A stretch of 64,000 nt of DNA. Origin: AAA164-E04 sp014239995 (GTDB lineage Bacteria; Verrucomicrobiota; Verrucomicrobiia; Limisphaerales; AAA164-E04). A model generated the notes under the pieces. It made no database searches, was not told where the DNA came from, and saw only the letters and a list, made by a program, of their open reading frames with translations. The stretch is taken from NCBI GenBank assembly GCA_029247315.1, contig JAQWLM010000071.1, positions 1 to 64,000 on the forward strand. The letters run 5' to 3'. The first letter of the stretch is position 1. Every line of letters begins with the position of its first letter. Position numbers and translations under genes: made by a program. Positions 9,038 through 17,252 of this stretch are shown here, in pieces.

Positions 9038-10525
9038 ATGGACAAGTTGCTTGTTATAGATGACGAAATGGATGTGCGTTACGCATTCCGCCGGCTGTTC
9101 GATTCTCCTGATATCGAGCTGCGTCTTGTCTCCAGTGGAGAGGAGGGGATGCGTGTGCTCAAGGAATTTCATCCCAATCTGATCATCATGGACATACGGA
9201 TGGGTGGAATGAGTGGGTTGCAGACGCTTCAGGCTATTCGTCAATTCGACACCAAGACGCCCGTCATCCTGATGACTGCTTATGGGGCGACGCAAACGGC
9301 GATTGAGGCCATGAAACTGGGTGCCTATGATTTTGTGCTCAAGCCTTTCGATGTGCCGAAGCTCCAGAAGCTTATTTTTGAAGCGTTGAAGGCTTCCCGC
9401 GACATGTCGAAGATTGTTTCCTTTGAGGCCGATGTTGCCACCCTCGACGACGAGCTGGGCATGATTGGTCATAGCGAAGGAATGCAACAGGTTTTTAAGC
9501 TCATTGGCCAGTTAGCGAGTTCCGATGCCACTGTCCTGGTGACTGGTGAGAGTGGTACGGGTAAGGAGCTGGTGGCAAAGGCTGTTTATCAAAACAGTCC
9601 AAGAGCCCAGAGGTCTTTCCTTGCTATCAATTGCGCTGCTATTCCCGAAAACCTTCTCGAAAGTGAGCTGTTTGGTCATGAGAAAGGTAGTTTTACGGGG
9701 GCTAATCACACCCGTATTGGTAAATTTGAACAATGTCACCAAGGTACTCTTTTCCTTGATGAAATTGGCGATATGTCGCTCCCCACGCAAACCAAGATGC
9801 TGCGTGTCCTGCAGTCAGGAACGTTTGAGCGTCTTGGTAGCAATAAACCTGTTGAAGTGGATGTTCGGGTGATTGCCGCCACCAACCAAGCTCTGGAGCA
9901 GGCTGTTGCTGAAAAACGATTTCGTGAAGATCTGTTTTACAGGCTCAATGTCGTTCGTGTTCAGTTGCCGCCTTTGCGTGAGCGTGTGGATGACATTCCG
10001 CTGCTAGTCCAATATTTCCTGCGCAAATTTTCAAAATTATTTCAACAGTCGGGTAAATCGATCAATGAGAATGCCCTGCTTGCCCTCCAACGATATGAAT
10101 GGCCTGGTAATGTGAGGGAACTTGAGAACGTCATTCAGCGCGCCTTCGTAGTGACAAAGGGGGAAACCATTCTCCTGAGCGATCTTCCCAAGGAAATTGT
10201 GATGAGGAAACTCAATGCTCTGGATGCAGGTCTGGAACAAGGGGGCGATCAGGCGAGGGTGTCCATGTTATCCGAGGGGGAATCACCCGAAGAGCCTGCT
10301 AACACCACCGATGTCAATAAGCTCGCAGACGCCATGTTCCGATGGGCGCGAAAAAATACGGATCAAAAACTCATCCCTCTGGTTGAGCGTGAATTGGTAA
10401 AGCATGCTCTCAAGGAAACACAAGGCAATCAGGTGAAGGCTTCGTCTCTCTTGGGAATCACTCGCGCTACTTTGCGTAAGCGCATTGAAAAATTCAGTAT
10501 TCGCCAGGAAATCAATGTGGATTGA
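9038..10525 (+). CDS. Sigma-54-dependent response regulator, NtrC family
   Basis: This 495-residue regulator has three domains. The receiver domain spans about residues 1-120 and has the acidic pair D8-D9, phosphorylatable D52 (IIMDIRM) and the conserved lysine in FVLKPFD. The AAA+ domain has Walker A GESGTGKE, the sigma-54 contact loop GSFTGA (normally GAFTGA), GTLFLDEIGDM and the arginine-rich FREDLFYRLNV. A Fis-type helix-turn-helix (NQVKASSLLGITRATLRKRIEKF) closes the protein. It should activate sigma-54 promoters when phosphorylated. The ATG at 9038 starts right before the receiver (MDKLLVIDDE); longer readings need a TTG that belongs to the -35 element. No histidine kinase is adjacent, so the partner and the target genes are unknown. 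Confidence 0.93.
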   Translation: MDKLLVIDDEMDVRYAFRRLFDSPDIELRLVSSGEEGMRVLKEFHPNLIIMDIRMGGMSGLQTLQAIRQFDTKTPVILMTAYGATQTAIEAMKLGAYDFVLKPFDVPKLQKLIFEALKASRDMSKIVSFEADVATLDDELGMIGHSEGMQQVFKLIGQLASSDATVLVTGESGTGKELVAKAVYQNSPRAQRSFLAINCAAIPENLLESELFGHEKGSFTGANHTRIGKFEQCHQGTLFLDEIGDMSLPTQTKMLRVLQSGTFERLGSNKPVEVDVRVIAATNQALEQAVAEKRFREDLFYRLNVVRVQLPPLRERVDDIPLLVQYFLRKFSKLFQQSGKSINENALLALQRYEWPGNVRELENVIQRAFVVTKGETILLSDLPKEIVMRKLNALDAGLEQGGDQARVSMLSEGESPEEPANTTDVNKLADAMFRWARKNTDQKLIPLVERELVKHALKETQGNQVKASSLLGITRATLRKRIEKFSIRQEINVD

Positions 10526-10572
10526 ACTATCCACTCGGGGTTTTCCACTTTCTGATGATCTTGTAGAAAAGC

Positions 10573-11052
10573 TTACGGTGTAACCTGCAGCTTGTCTTCC
10601 TCTTCAGTGCGATGCAGCAGCACACCATGTTCCTTGTAGGGCTTGAGCATGAAATGTGTGGATGTTGAGATTACACCCTGGAGAGTTGAAAGTTTTCCTG
10701 AAACGAAGCTAGCCACCTCGTTGAGCGTTTTACCCTCAACGATAGCCAGTAAATCGTAGGAACCCGACATCAGGTAACACGCTTCTACCTCACTGTGCTT
10801 GGCAATGCGTGAAGCCAGGTGATCGAAGCCTCCCTCTCGCTCAGGTGTGATCTTGACCTCGATGACGGCACGAACGCGTTCGTGCTTTATTTTCTCATCG
10901 TTGATGATGGTTCGGTAGCCGACGATGGTACCCTTGGCTTCATATTCCCTGATGCGGGCGATGATCTCCGATTCATCGAGTTGCAGGAGTTTGGCTAGTT
11001 GATCAGGGCGAAAGGCAGCGTTTTCGCGCAGGAGTTTGAGTAGTGGGTCCAT
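10573..11052 (-). CDS. Lrp/AsnC family transcriptional regulator
   Basis: This protein of about 159 residues has an N-terminal winged helix-turn-helix (LAKLLQLDESEIIARIREYEAKGTIVGY) and a C-terminal RAM ligand-binding domain (VRAVIEVKIT, EACYLMSGSYDLLAIVEG, ISTSTHFMLKPYK). This is the normal AsnC/Lrp layout; such proteins bind small ligands, often amino acids, and act as oligomers. The start is either the ATG at 11050-11052 or a TTG at 11065-11067 that overlaps the stop of the upstream cysteine desulfurase gene. In both cases the two genes are tightly coupled. This suggests that it controls sulfur or amino-acid metabolism, or autoregulates the operon, but the ligand is not visible. Confidence 0.9.
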   Translation of the reverse strand: MDPLLKLLRENAAFRPDQLAKLLQLDESEIIARIREYEAKGTIVGYRTIINDEKIKHERVRAVIEVKITPEREGGFDHLASRIAKHSEVEACYLMSGSYDLLAIVEGKTLNEVASFVSGKLSTLQGVISTSTHFMLKPYKEHGVLLHRTEEEDKLQVTP

Positions 11053-11063
11053 AGGTTCGAAGT

Positions 11064-12236
11064 TCAATGATTTCGTCCTGCCTTCTCAGGGGCAGTTTGC
11101 AGTGGAGTTTGTCCCCGCAATTCCGCGACAATGCGTGGTAAGTGCTTGAGGAGGTATTGAATATCTTTTTCTGATGAATAAAGGCCAAGGCTGAATCGAA
11201 TGCTGGCCAAGGCTCGCCGGTTTGGCACGCCCATGGCTGTCAATACATGGGAGGGTCGCACGGATCCGGTGGTACATGCGGAACCACTCGATGCACTGAT
11301 GCCCAGGCGATCGAGTTTCAAGAGCATTGCTTCACCCTCCACGCGGTCAAAGGCAATGTTTGAGGTGTTGGGAAGTCTTTGGGATTTACACCCATTACGG
11401 GAGGTTTGGGGAATCTGGCTCAGGATAGAGTTTTCCATTTGGTCTCTCAACTCCCTCAAGTTTTCATTCCTGGATCTGTCTTCAAGTGCCATCAGGGCTG
11501 CTCTGCCAAAACCGACGATGCCAGCGATATTTTCCGTTCCCGCACGCCGACCGGATTCCTGGCTTCCTCCAAGGAGGTAGGGCGTGAAGGGTGTTCCTTT
11601 TTTGACATAGAGTGCTCCGACACCTTTAGGTGCATATATTTTATGTGCGGATAGGGAGAGGTAATCCACCCCCACCGACTGTACGTCAATGGGCACCTTG
11701 CCGGCTGCCTGGATGGCGTCGGTGTGGAAAGAGACACCTTTGCTTCTGCAGATGGCGGCAAGTTCCTCGATTGGAAAGATGACTCCTGTTTCGTTGTTCG
11801 CCCACATGGCTGAAACCAACGCAGTATCTGTACGTATGGTCTCGCTGAGCATGCACATGTCAATGGATCCATCCTCCTCAACGGGAAGATAGGTGACATC
11901 ATAACCCAGACGTTGAAGAAATTGTCCTTGCTTGATGTTGGCCGAATGCTCGACGGAGGTGGTAATGATGTGTTTTCTGGAAGGATCTCTCTGCAAGGCA
12001 CTGTGGATGGCGGTGTTGTTACTCTCGGTTCCACAACCGGTGAATACAATTTCCTCTGGCTGGGCGTTAATTAAGCCAGCGATCTGATTCCTGGCATTGT
12101 GAAGGCCTTCCTTGACAGGGCGACAGAACGCATGGGCGCTGGAGGCGTTACCCCAATGCTCCCTGTAAAAAGGGAGCATGGCTTCCAAGACCTCGGGAGC
12201 CACTTGGGTCGTCGCGTTGTTATCCAGATAATGCAT
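11064..12236 (-). CDS. Cysteine desulfurase, NifS/IscS family
   Basis: This PLP enzyme takes sulfur from cysteine as an enzyme-bound persulfide, used for Fe-S clusters, thiolated tRNA and cofactors. The 390-residue protein begins MHYLDNNATTQVAPEV, typical of NifS/IscS. The PLP lysine is K199 (SLSAHKIYAPKG), H97 lies in TTSVEHSA, and the catalytic cysteine C321 sits in SSGSACTTGSVRPSHVL, the flexible-loop form of group I enzymes. No IscU, SufU or other cluster-assembly gene is nearby. The downstream Lrp/AsnC gene starts at or within a few bases of its stop codon, so the two form one translation-coupled unit. Whether it is the general IscS or a dedicated NifS-like enzyme cannot be told here. 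Confidence 0.95.
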   Translation of the reverse strand: MHYLDNNATTQVAPEVLEAMLPFYREHWGNASSAHAFCRPVKEGLHNARNQIAGLINAQPEEIVFTGCGTESNNTAIHSALQRDPSRKHIITTSVEHSANIKQGQFLQRLGYDVTYLPVEEDGSIDMCMLSETIRTDTALVSAMWANNETGVIFPIEELAAICRSKGVSFHTDAIQAAGKVPIDVQSVGVDYLSLSAHKIYAPKGVGALYVKKGTPFTPYLLGGSQESGRRAGTENIAGIVGFGRAALMALEDRSRNENLRELRDQMENSILSQIPQTSRNGCKSQRLPNTSNIAFDRVEGEAMLLKLDRLGISASSGSACTTGSVRPSHVLTAMGVPNRRALASIRFSLGLYSSEKDIQYLLKHLPRIVAELRGQTPLQTAPEKAGRNH

Positions 12237-12425
12237 TCGATGTATTATTGTCCTGAGTCTGCAGCATAGCTGACACCCGTGATTTAAGCAATGCCCCGCA
12301 TCCTCTGTTCATGCGTATAAAAAGGCAACCAGATTTGCTCACACTTGTATCAGGAATTGTAATTTTTGCGTGGTGCTTTCTCCCCTTGCCTCAAGTAATC
12401 AATACTTATCCACCCAATGGATTTA

Positions 12426-12875
12426 TTATTGATTCAGCAGATCATCGGGGGCTTTCTGGATTTTTGATCGTAGTATTTCTGGCAGCATGGAAGCTGCTAA
12501 GTTGCCGCTTTCGTCCTTGCGAGCGCAGACGATCGTGATTCCCCCACGGGCTATTTCATTCCCAGGAAAATTCTTTGTAAGAAGGTAGATCCTGAATTGG
12601 TAAATGATTGCTTTTTTCTGGATGGACTCGACCAGCAGATGTACCTCGTATTCATTCTCAAAGTAAAGGGGGCGTCTGTAATCGCAATGCGCGTGCACCC
12701 GGGGGAGTCCAAGGGCTGCATCGATGTCGGATAGCGTTACGCTGTGTCCCAGTGATCGCATGAAGGCGTGCTCCGCAGACTCCATGTAACGGAAGAAATT
12801 AGCGAAATGCACGATACCAGCCATATCTGTTTCTGAAAACTCTACGCGTCGTTGATGTTTCCATTCGTATGCCAT
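12426..12875 (-). CDS. Acyl-CoA thioesterase, YbgC/4-hydroxybenzoyl-CoA type
   Basis: This 149-residue hotdog-fold thioesterase starts at the ATG at 12873-12875 (MAYEWKHQRRVEFSETDMAG). The signature ETDMAGIVHFANFFRYME places the catalytic aspartate at D17, as expected for this family. DYRRPLYFENEYEVHLLVES follows as the second conserved strand pair. Such enzymes cleave short or branched acyl-CoAs, and in Proteobacteria YbgC sits beside the Tol-Pal genes. Here no tol genes are near, so the substrate is open. The coding frame continues upstream without a stop, but the extra residues do not resemble the family. It is divergent from the sulfatase gene at 13128. Confidence 0.85.
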   Translation of the reverse strand: MAYEWKHQRRVEFSETDMAGIVHFANFFRYMESAEHAFMRSLGHSVTLSDIDAALGLPRVHAHCDYRRPLYFENEYEVHLLVESIQKKAIIYQFRIYLLTKNFPGNEIARGGITIVCARKDESGNLAASMLPEILRSKIQKAPDDLLNQ

Positions 12876-13127
12876 AGATGCATTATGATGCTCACAAGGA
12901 CGGGTGGCAAGTCGCGTGCACCCTGTTTGCAAGGAGTGAAATCTTTTAAATCTGATCAGATATCCGACTGCATACATGCCGGTTTTTCAGCTCGAAATGA
13001 AAGAAGAGGATGGTTCAGTCCAAGCATCAAGCGATTCCTGAATGAGGTCGGTTTTGCATTTCATCCTATCAAAAGTCACTGGTAACAAAAAGTTCGCCCA
13101 TGAGGGATATGGGTGTAGTTTGTGGAC

Positions 13128-14489
13128 ATGCGTACATGCTCCTTGAAACTTCTATCAAAAGCCCTTCTTGTCCTGGGTGCCTGGCTTTACAGCCCCTGTA
13201 CCCATTCGGCAAATCAACCCAATATTCTGATTATTCTCGTTGATGATCTTGGATACGGAGATTTGTCTAGTTATGGTGCTGAGGATGTCCGGACGCCGCA
13301 CATTGATTCCCTCATGGATGCCGGCATGCGGTTTGATCGATTTTACGCCAATTGTCCGGTGTGTTCACCTACCCGTGCAGCTCTTTTGAGCGGATGTTAT
13401 CCCGATTTAGTGGGTGTTCCAGGTGTCATACGAACCCACAAAAAGGACAGTTGGGGTTATTTGGATCCTGACACGACGCTTCTACCAGAGATTTTAAGGG
13501 AGGCTGGTTACCATACCGGTATGATTGGGAAATGGCATCTCGGACTGGAATCCCCCAACATCCCCACGGAGCGAGGGTTTCAATTCTTCCAGGGTTTTCT
13601 GGGGGATATGATGGATGATTATTACACGCACAGAAGGCATGGTTATCACTACATGCGTCGCAACAAGGAGGCAATTGACCCCGTTGGTCACGCCACCGAT
13701 CTATTTTCTCAATGGGCTTCGGATTATGTTCAGGAGAGAGCGGATTTCGAAGACCCATTTTTTCTTTACTTGGCCTACAATGCCCCGCACACACCCATCC
13801 AACCTCCAGATGCGTGGTTTCAACGTGTCAAGGCAAGGGAATCGGGCATCACGGATCAGAGAGCCAAGTTGGTTGCCCTGATTGAGCATATGGACTCAGG
13901 TATCGGTCAAGTGCTTGCCAGCCTGGAGCAGTCTGGTCAACGCCAAGATACACTTGTTGTTTTCACCAGTGATAACGGTGGACAGCTTGGTGTGGGTGCG
14001 AACTGCGGATTCCATCGTGGAGGTAAACAGGATATGTATGAGGGTGGAATTATTGTGCCTGCCTGTGTCGTTTGGCCCGGTAGGATCGAAGCGGGCGCAC
14101 GAACCGATTTGCTCTCAATGAGCATGGACCTATTCCCGACACTCTGTGAGCTTGCTTCGGTGCATCCAACGCGCGCCATCGACGGCGTGTCTCTTTTGCC
14201 TGCGTTGTTAGGCGAGAAAAGCCCACACCAAACCCGAGATATGGTTTGGGTCAGACGTGAGGGTAACATGCAATATCAGGGACGTGATTATTATGCTTTT
14301 CGTCGGGGGGATTGGAAACTGCTCCAGAATTCGCCCTTTGCGCCTTATGAACTGTATAACCTTCGATCGGACCCTATGGAACAACACAACATGGCGCGCA
14401 AGGAGAAGGGGATTCATCGCGTCATGGTCAGGGGCTTGATGGATCACTTACAAAATGCAGGCCGTATTTCATGGCAGAAACGTCCATGA
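13128..14489 (+). CDS. Secreted sulfatase, formylglycine type
   Basis: Type I sulfatases hydrolyse sulfate esters, in PVC bacteria usually those of sulfated algal or mucin glycans. The 453-residue protein has a signal peptide (MRTCSLKLLSKALLVLGAWL), then NILIILVDDLGYGDLSSYG with the metal-binding aspartates D39-D40. CSPTRAALLSG has C79 as the residue converted to formylglycine. GMIGKWHLG and the late VVFTSDNGG supply the other active-site residues. The ATG at 13128 is preferred over the GTG two codons earlier. An anaerobic sulfatase-maturating enzyme or FGE is needed elsewhere in the genome. It stands alone, with a DUF4864 gene 56 bases downstream. Its substrate cannot be read from the sequence. 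Confidence 0.92.
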   Translation: MRTCSLKLLSKALLVLGAWLYSPCTHSANQPNILIILVDDLGYGDLSSYGAEDVRTPHIDSLMDAGMRFDRFYANCPVCSPTRAALLSGCYPDLVGVPGVIRTHKKDSWGYLDPDTTLLPEILREAGYHTGMIGKWHLGLESPNIPTERGFQFFQGFLGDMMDDYYTHRRHGYHYMRRNKEAIDPVGHATDLFSQWASDYVQERADFEDPFFLYLAYNAPHTPIQPPDAWFQRVKARESGITDQRAKLVALIEHMDSGIGQVLASLEQSGQRQDTLVVFTSDNGGQLGVGANCGFHRGGKQDMYEGGIIVPACVVWPGRIEAGARTDLLSMSMDLFPTLCELASVHPTRAIDGVSLLPALLGEKSPHQTRDMVWVRREGNMQYQGRDYYAFRRGDWKLLQNSPFAPYELYNLRSDPMEQHNMARKEKGIHRVMVRGLMDHLQNAGRISWQKRP

Positions 14490-14545
14490 ACCTTTTGATC
14501 CATAATCTGTTTGGCGATCATTACCCGCATTGAACTAACCTGAAC

Positions 14546-15070
14546 ATGCACTGGATTATCAAAGAAACTGCTGGGGCGATCCTGTTGCTTGGGGCGATTA
14601 TTTACCTGCCAGTCATATTCTCAAATTACTGGGCACCTAAATCCATACCTTTTCGCCCAGATGTTTCGCGGCAGTCGATGATCAAAGTCTTTCCTAGTGA
14701 TCCGGAAACGCGTCAGAACATCGTTCGTTCCCTTTCGGCGCAACTCAAAGCATTGCGCCGGGGGGCTTTTGAGGAAGCCTACCGCAGTTCGTCCCAAGGG
14801 ATTCGTCATGCAATTCCTCTATCGGAATTTGAGCGCATGGTGAGGATACGCTTTGAACCTATGCTGCAATTCGAGGCAATTGAAATCAGTAAAGTTTTCG
14901 ATGATGGGAAACAAGGTGTCATTCAGGTGCGTCTTAGTCGTGACGGTATTCCGACAGCCATCTACTCCTATATCATGATGCTTGAAGGAAAAGAGTGGCG
15001 GGTTGGAGGGGTACTTCCTGAGAGAGTCAATGTTGATGACAACATATCTTCCCTGCAAAATACGCCATGA
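14546..15070 (+). CDS. DUF4864-like membrane-anchored protein
   Basis: This 174-residue protein has an N-terminal membrane segment (AGAILLLGAIIYLPVIF) and a small extracytoplasmic domain. The pattern QLKALRRGAFEEAYRSSSQGIRHAI, then FERMVRIRFEPML, and a final YSYIMMLEGKEWRVGGV fits DUF4864, a small cone-shaped domain of unknown function related to NTF2-like folds. The family assignment is by eye and moderately sure. It lies 56 bases after the sulfatase on the same strand and could share its transcript, but no function connects them. The gene ends about 70 bases before the convergent ligA, without an obvious terminator. Confidence 0.65.
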   Translation: MHWIIKETAGAILLLGAIIYLPVIFSNYWAPKSIPFRPDVSRQSMIKVFPSDPETRQNIVRSLSAQLKALRRGAFEEAYRSSSQGIRHAIPLSEFERMVRIRFEPMLQFEAIEISKVFDDGKQGVIQVRLSRDGIPTAIYSYIMMLEGKEWRVGGVLPERVNVDDNISSLQNTP

Positions 15071-15138
15071 TGATCATTCGTAAGCGGTGGGTTTGATTTC
15101 AATCGTGCTTGTTTTTGCGTGATATCCTACACATCCAT

Positions 15139-17193
15139 TCATCCCTCCCCTTTTTCCAGCCAATCGAGAAGCTGAGCTTCGGTGATCACCTTGATCTTTA
15201 ATTTTTTGGCTTTTTCCAGCTTGGAACCTGCGCTTTCTCCAGCGAGTAAAAAATTGGTTTTCTTACTCACATTCCCCGATACTTTACCTCCGGCAAATTC
15301 AATTTTTTCAGAGGCTTCCTTTCGAGAGAGACTTGGAAGGGTACCACTCAGAACCCATGTTGTATCATGTAGCAGATCATTGTCGGTCTTGATGTGTCTC
15401 TGTTGGTAGAGGATGGATTCCATTTTTAATCCGACTTTCTCAAGGCGATGTATCAAGTGATGGTTGCGTGCATCTGTAAACCAGTCCACGACGCTTCTGG
15501 CAATGGTTTCGCCGACATCCTCGAGTGCGACGAGGTTACCCACATCGCAATGCATGAGTTCGTGCATGGATGGATACTCCCTTGCCAAGGCTTTGGCCAC
15601 TCCAGAACCGACATGCAAGATACCCAGGCCGAACAAAACGCGCCACAGATCTCTGGACTTGGAACCCGCAAGTCCTTCCATGAATTTTTTGGCGGATTTG
15701 TTGCCCATCCGGTCGAGTGAGGCAATTTCTTCTTGTTTGAGGTGATATAACTCCGATACATCCAATGCGAGCCCCTTCGCGACCAGTTGGTCGATGAGTA
15801 CGGTGCCTCCCCCCTCAATATCCATAGCCTTCCTTGAACACCAATGTTCAAGTCGACCCCGAACCTGTGCGGGGCAATCTGTGTTGGGGCAACGCCAAAT
15901 CGAGCCGATAGTGCCAGAAGATTCAAATTTGACAGCCTTGGACTGACACTCTGGACACGTATCTGGAAATTCAAAAATTTTGGAGTCTTTGGGTCTTTTT
16001 TCCAGGACTACATGTACGACAGCAGGTATGATTTCACCTGCCTTTTCAATGATGACCGAGTCCTTTTCCCGTATATCCTTGCGTTTAATTTCATCAGCGT
16101 TGTGCAAGGTGGCTCGGCTTACTTTGGAACCACTCACCAGGACGGATTCCAGTTCAGCGACCGGAGTGATGGCTCCGGTGCGCCCTACCTGCACAAAAAT
16201 GCGCTTCAGTCGGGTTTCCGCCTGCTCTGCGGGGAATTTATAGGCAATGGCCCAACGGGGTGCTTTAGCTGTTGCTCCAAGCTCCTCTCGGAGATGCATG
16301 TCATTTAATTTGATAACAGCTCCGTCGGTCTCGTAGTCCAGCGTGTGGCGTAGTACTTCCAGTTTTTCGAGAATGTTAAACAGAGAAGAGGCATCTTGAC
16401 AGGTCCAGTATTTTGCAGGCACGGGTAAGCCAATATCCTCGAAGTATTGGAGCAGTCCTGATTGTTTGCTCGGAAAGTAATCGGGTATGGGGCTGACTTC
16501 CCCCAGGCCGTAAATGGCGATGTCCAAGGGACGTTTGGCGACGATGACTGGATCCAGTAATTTCAAGGAACCTGCTGTTGCGTTGCGTGGATTTGCAAAT
16601 GGCTCATCACCCCCCCTTGTGCGCTGTGTATTTAATCGCAGGAAACCTGGTTTGGTCATGAAGACTTCGCCACGCACCTCGAGTACGGACGGCAACTGGC
16701 CACCCTCACCGTCTAATTCAAACGGGAGGTTTCGCAGTGTCTTGAGATTATTTGTGATGTCGTCGCCTGTGGTTCCGTCTCCCCGAGTGGCACCTTGTAC
16801 CAGTTTTCCATGTTCATACCGCAGGTTGACCGCGACACCATCAATCTTGGGTTCAACCGTCCAGCCAAGTAAATGGTCTGGTAGTTGTTTCTGAACACGC
16901 GTTAAAAAGGCGGCCAGTGCATCGCGTGAGTAGGTGTTGTCCAGGCTCATCATTGGAACTGCATGTATGATGGATGCAAAACTTTCCAGTGGGCTTCCCC
17001 CCACTTTCTGGGTCGGGGAATCTCTTTCAATGTATTCTGGGTAGAGGGCCTCGATATTTACCAGTTCGTTGTAAAGACGGTCATACTCATGGTCCGTGAT
17101 ACTCGGATCCGCCAGGACATAATATGCGTAATTATGCCGGCGCAGGTTTGCACATAAATCACGGAGTCTTATCTGAGCCTCTTTCTTGGTCAT
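15139..17193 (-). CDS. ligA: NAD-dependent DNA ligase LigA
   Basis: LigA seals nicks in replication and repair using NAD+. The 684-residue length is normal. The N-terminal Ia domain has YYVLADPSITDHEYDRLY for NMN binding. The adenylation domain has the nucleophile K116 in EPKIDGVAVN. An OB fold follows, then a four-cysteine zinc finger (CPECQSK and CPNTDCPAQ), helix-hairpin-helix repeats (GLGILHVGSGVAKAL, LEDVGETIARSV) and a C-terminal BRCT domain (TTWVLSGTLPSLSRKEASEKIE, GAGESAGSKLEKAKKL-like). The ATG at 17191-17193 gives MTKKEAQIRLRDLC, right for the family. It is the last of a minus-strand series mutS, eboD, eboF, ligA with short gaps. Confidence 0.98.
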   Translation of the reverse strand: MTKKEAQIRLRDLCANLRRHNYAYYVLADPSITDHEYDRLYNELVNIEALYPEYIERDSPTQKVGGSPLESFASIIHAVPMMSLDNTYSRDALAAFLTRVQKQLPDHLLGWTVEPKIDGVAVNLRYEHGKLVQGATRGDGTTGDDITNNLKTLRNLPFELDGEGGQLPSVLEVRGEVFMTKPGFLRLNTQRTRGGDEPFANPRNATAGSLKLLDPVIVAKRPLDIAIYGLGEVSPIPDYFPSKQSGLLQYFEDIGLPVPAKYWTCQDASSLFNILEKLEVLRHTLDYETDGAVIKLNDMHLREELGATAKAPRWAIAYKFPAEQAETRLKRIFVQVGRTGAITPVAELESVLVSGSKVSRATLHNADEIKRKDIREKDSVIIEKAGEIIPAVVHVVLEKRPKDSKIFEFPDTCPECQSKAVKFESSGTIGSIWRCPNTDCPAQVRGRLEHWCSRKAMDIEGGGTVLIDQLVAKGLALDVSELYHLKQEEIASLDRMGNKSAKKFMEGLAGSKSRDLWRVLFGLGILHVGSGVAKALAREYPSMHELMHCDVGNLVALEDVGETIARSVVDWFTDARNHHLIHRLEKVGLKMESILYQQRHIKTDNDLLHDTTWVLSGTLPSLSRKEASEKIEFAGGKVSGNVSKKTNFLLAGESAGSKLEKAKKLKIKVITEAQLLDWLEKGEG

Positions 17194-17252
17194 CTAGGTT
17201 CAAAGTTCATGGGGTTCTGTATGATGGCAAAAAATGAATCTAAAAGGCTTTA

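Noticed and set aside
12156..12179. A perfect 9-bp inverted repeat near the start of the cysteine desulfurase gene
   Set aside because: It encodes the conserved MLPFYREH segment of the enzyme and is probably chance.
12311..12538. A 75-codon plus-strand frame with two hydrophobic stretches between the cysteine desulfurase and the thioesterase
   Set aside because: Its second half lies antisense to the well-supported thioesterase gene, and no ribosome site or family match is seen.
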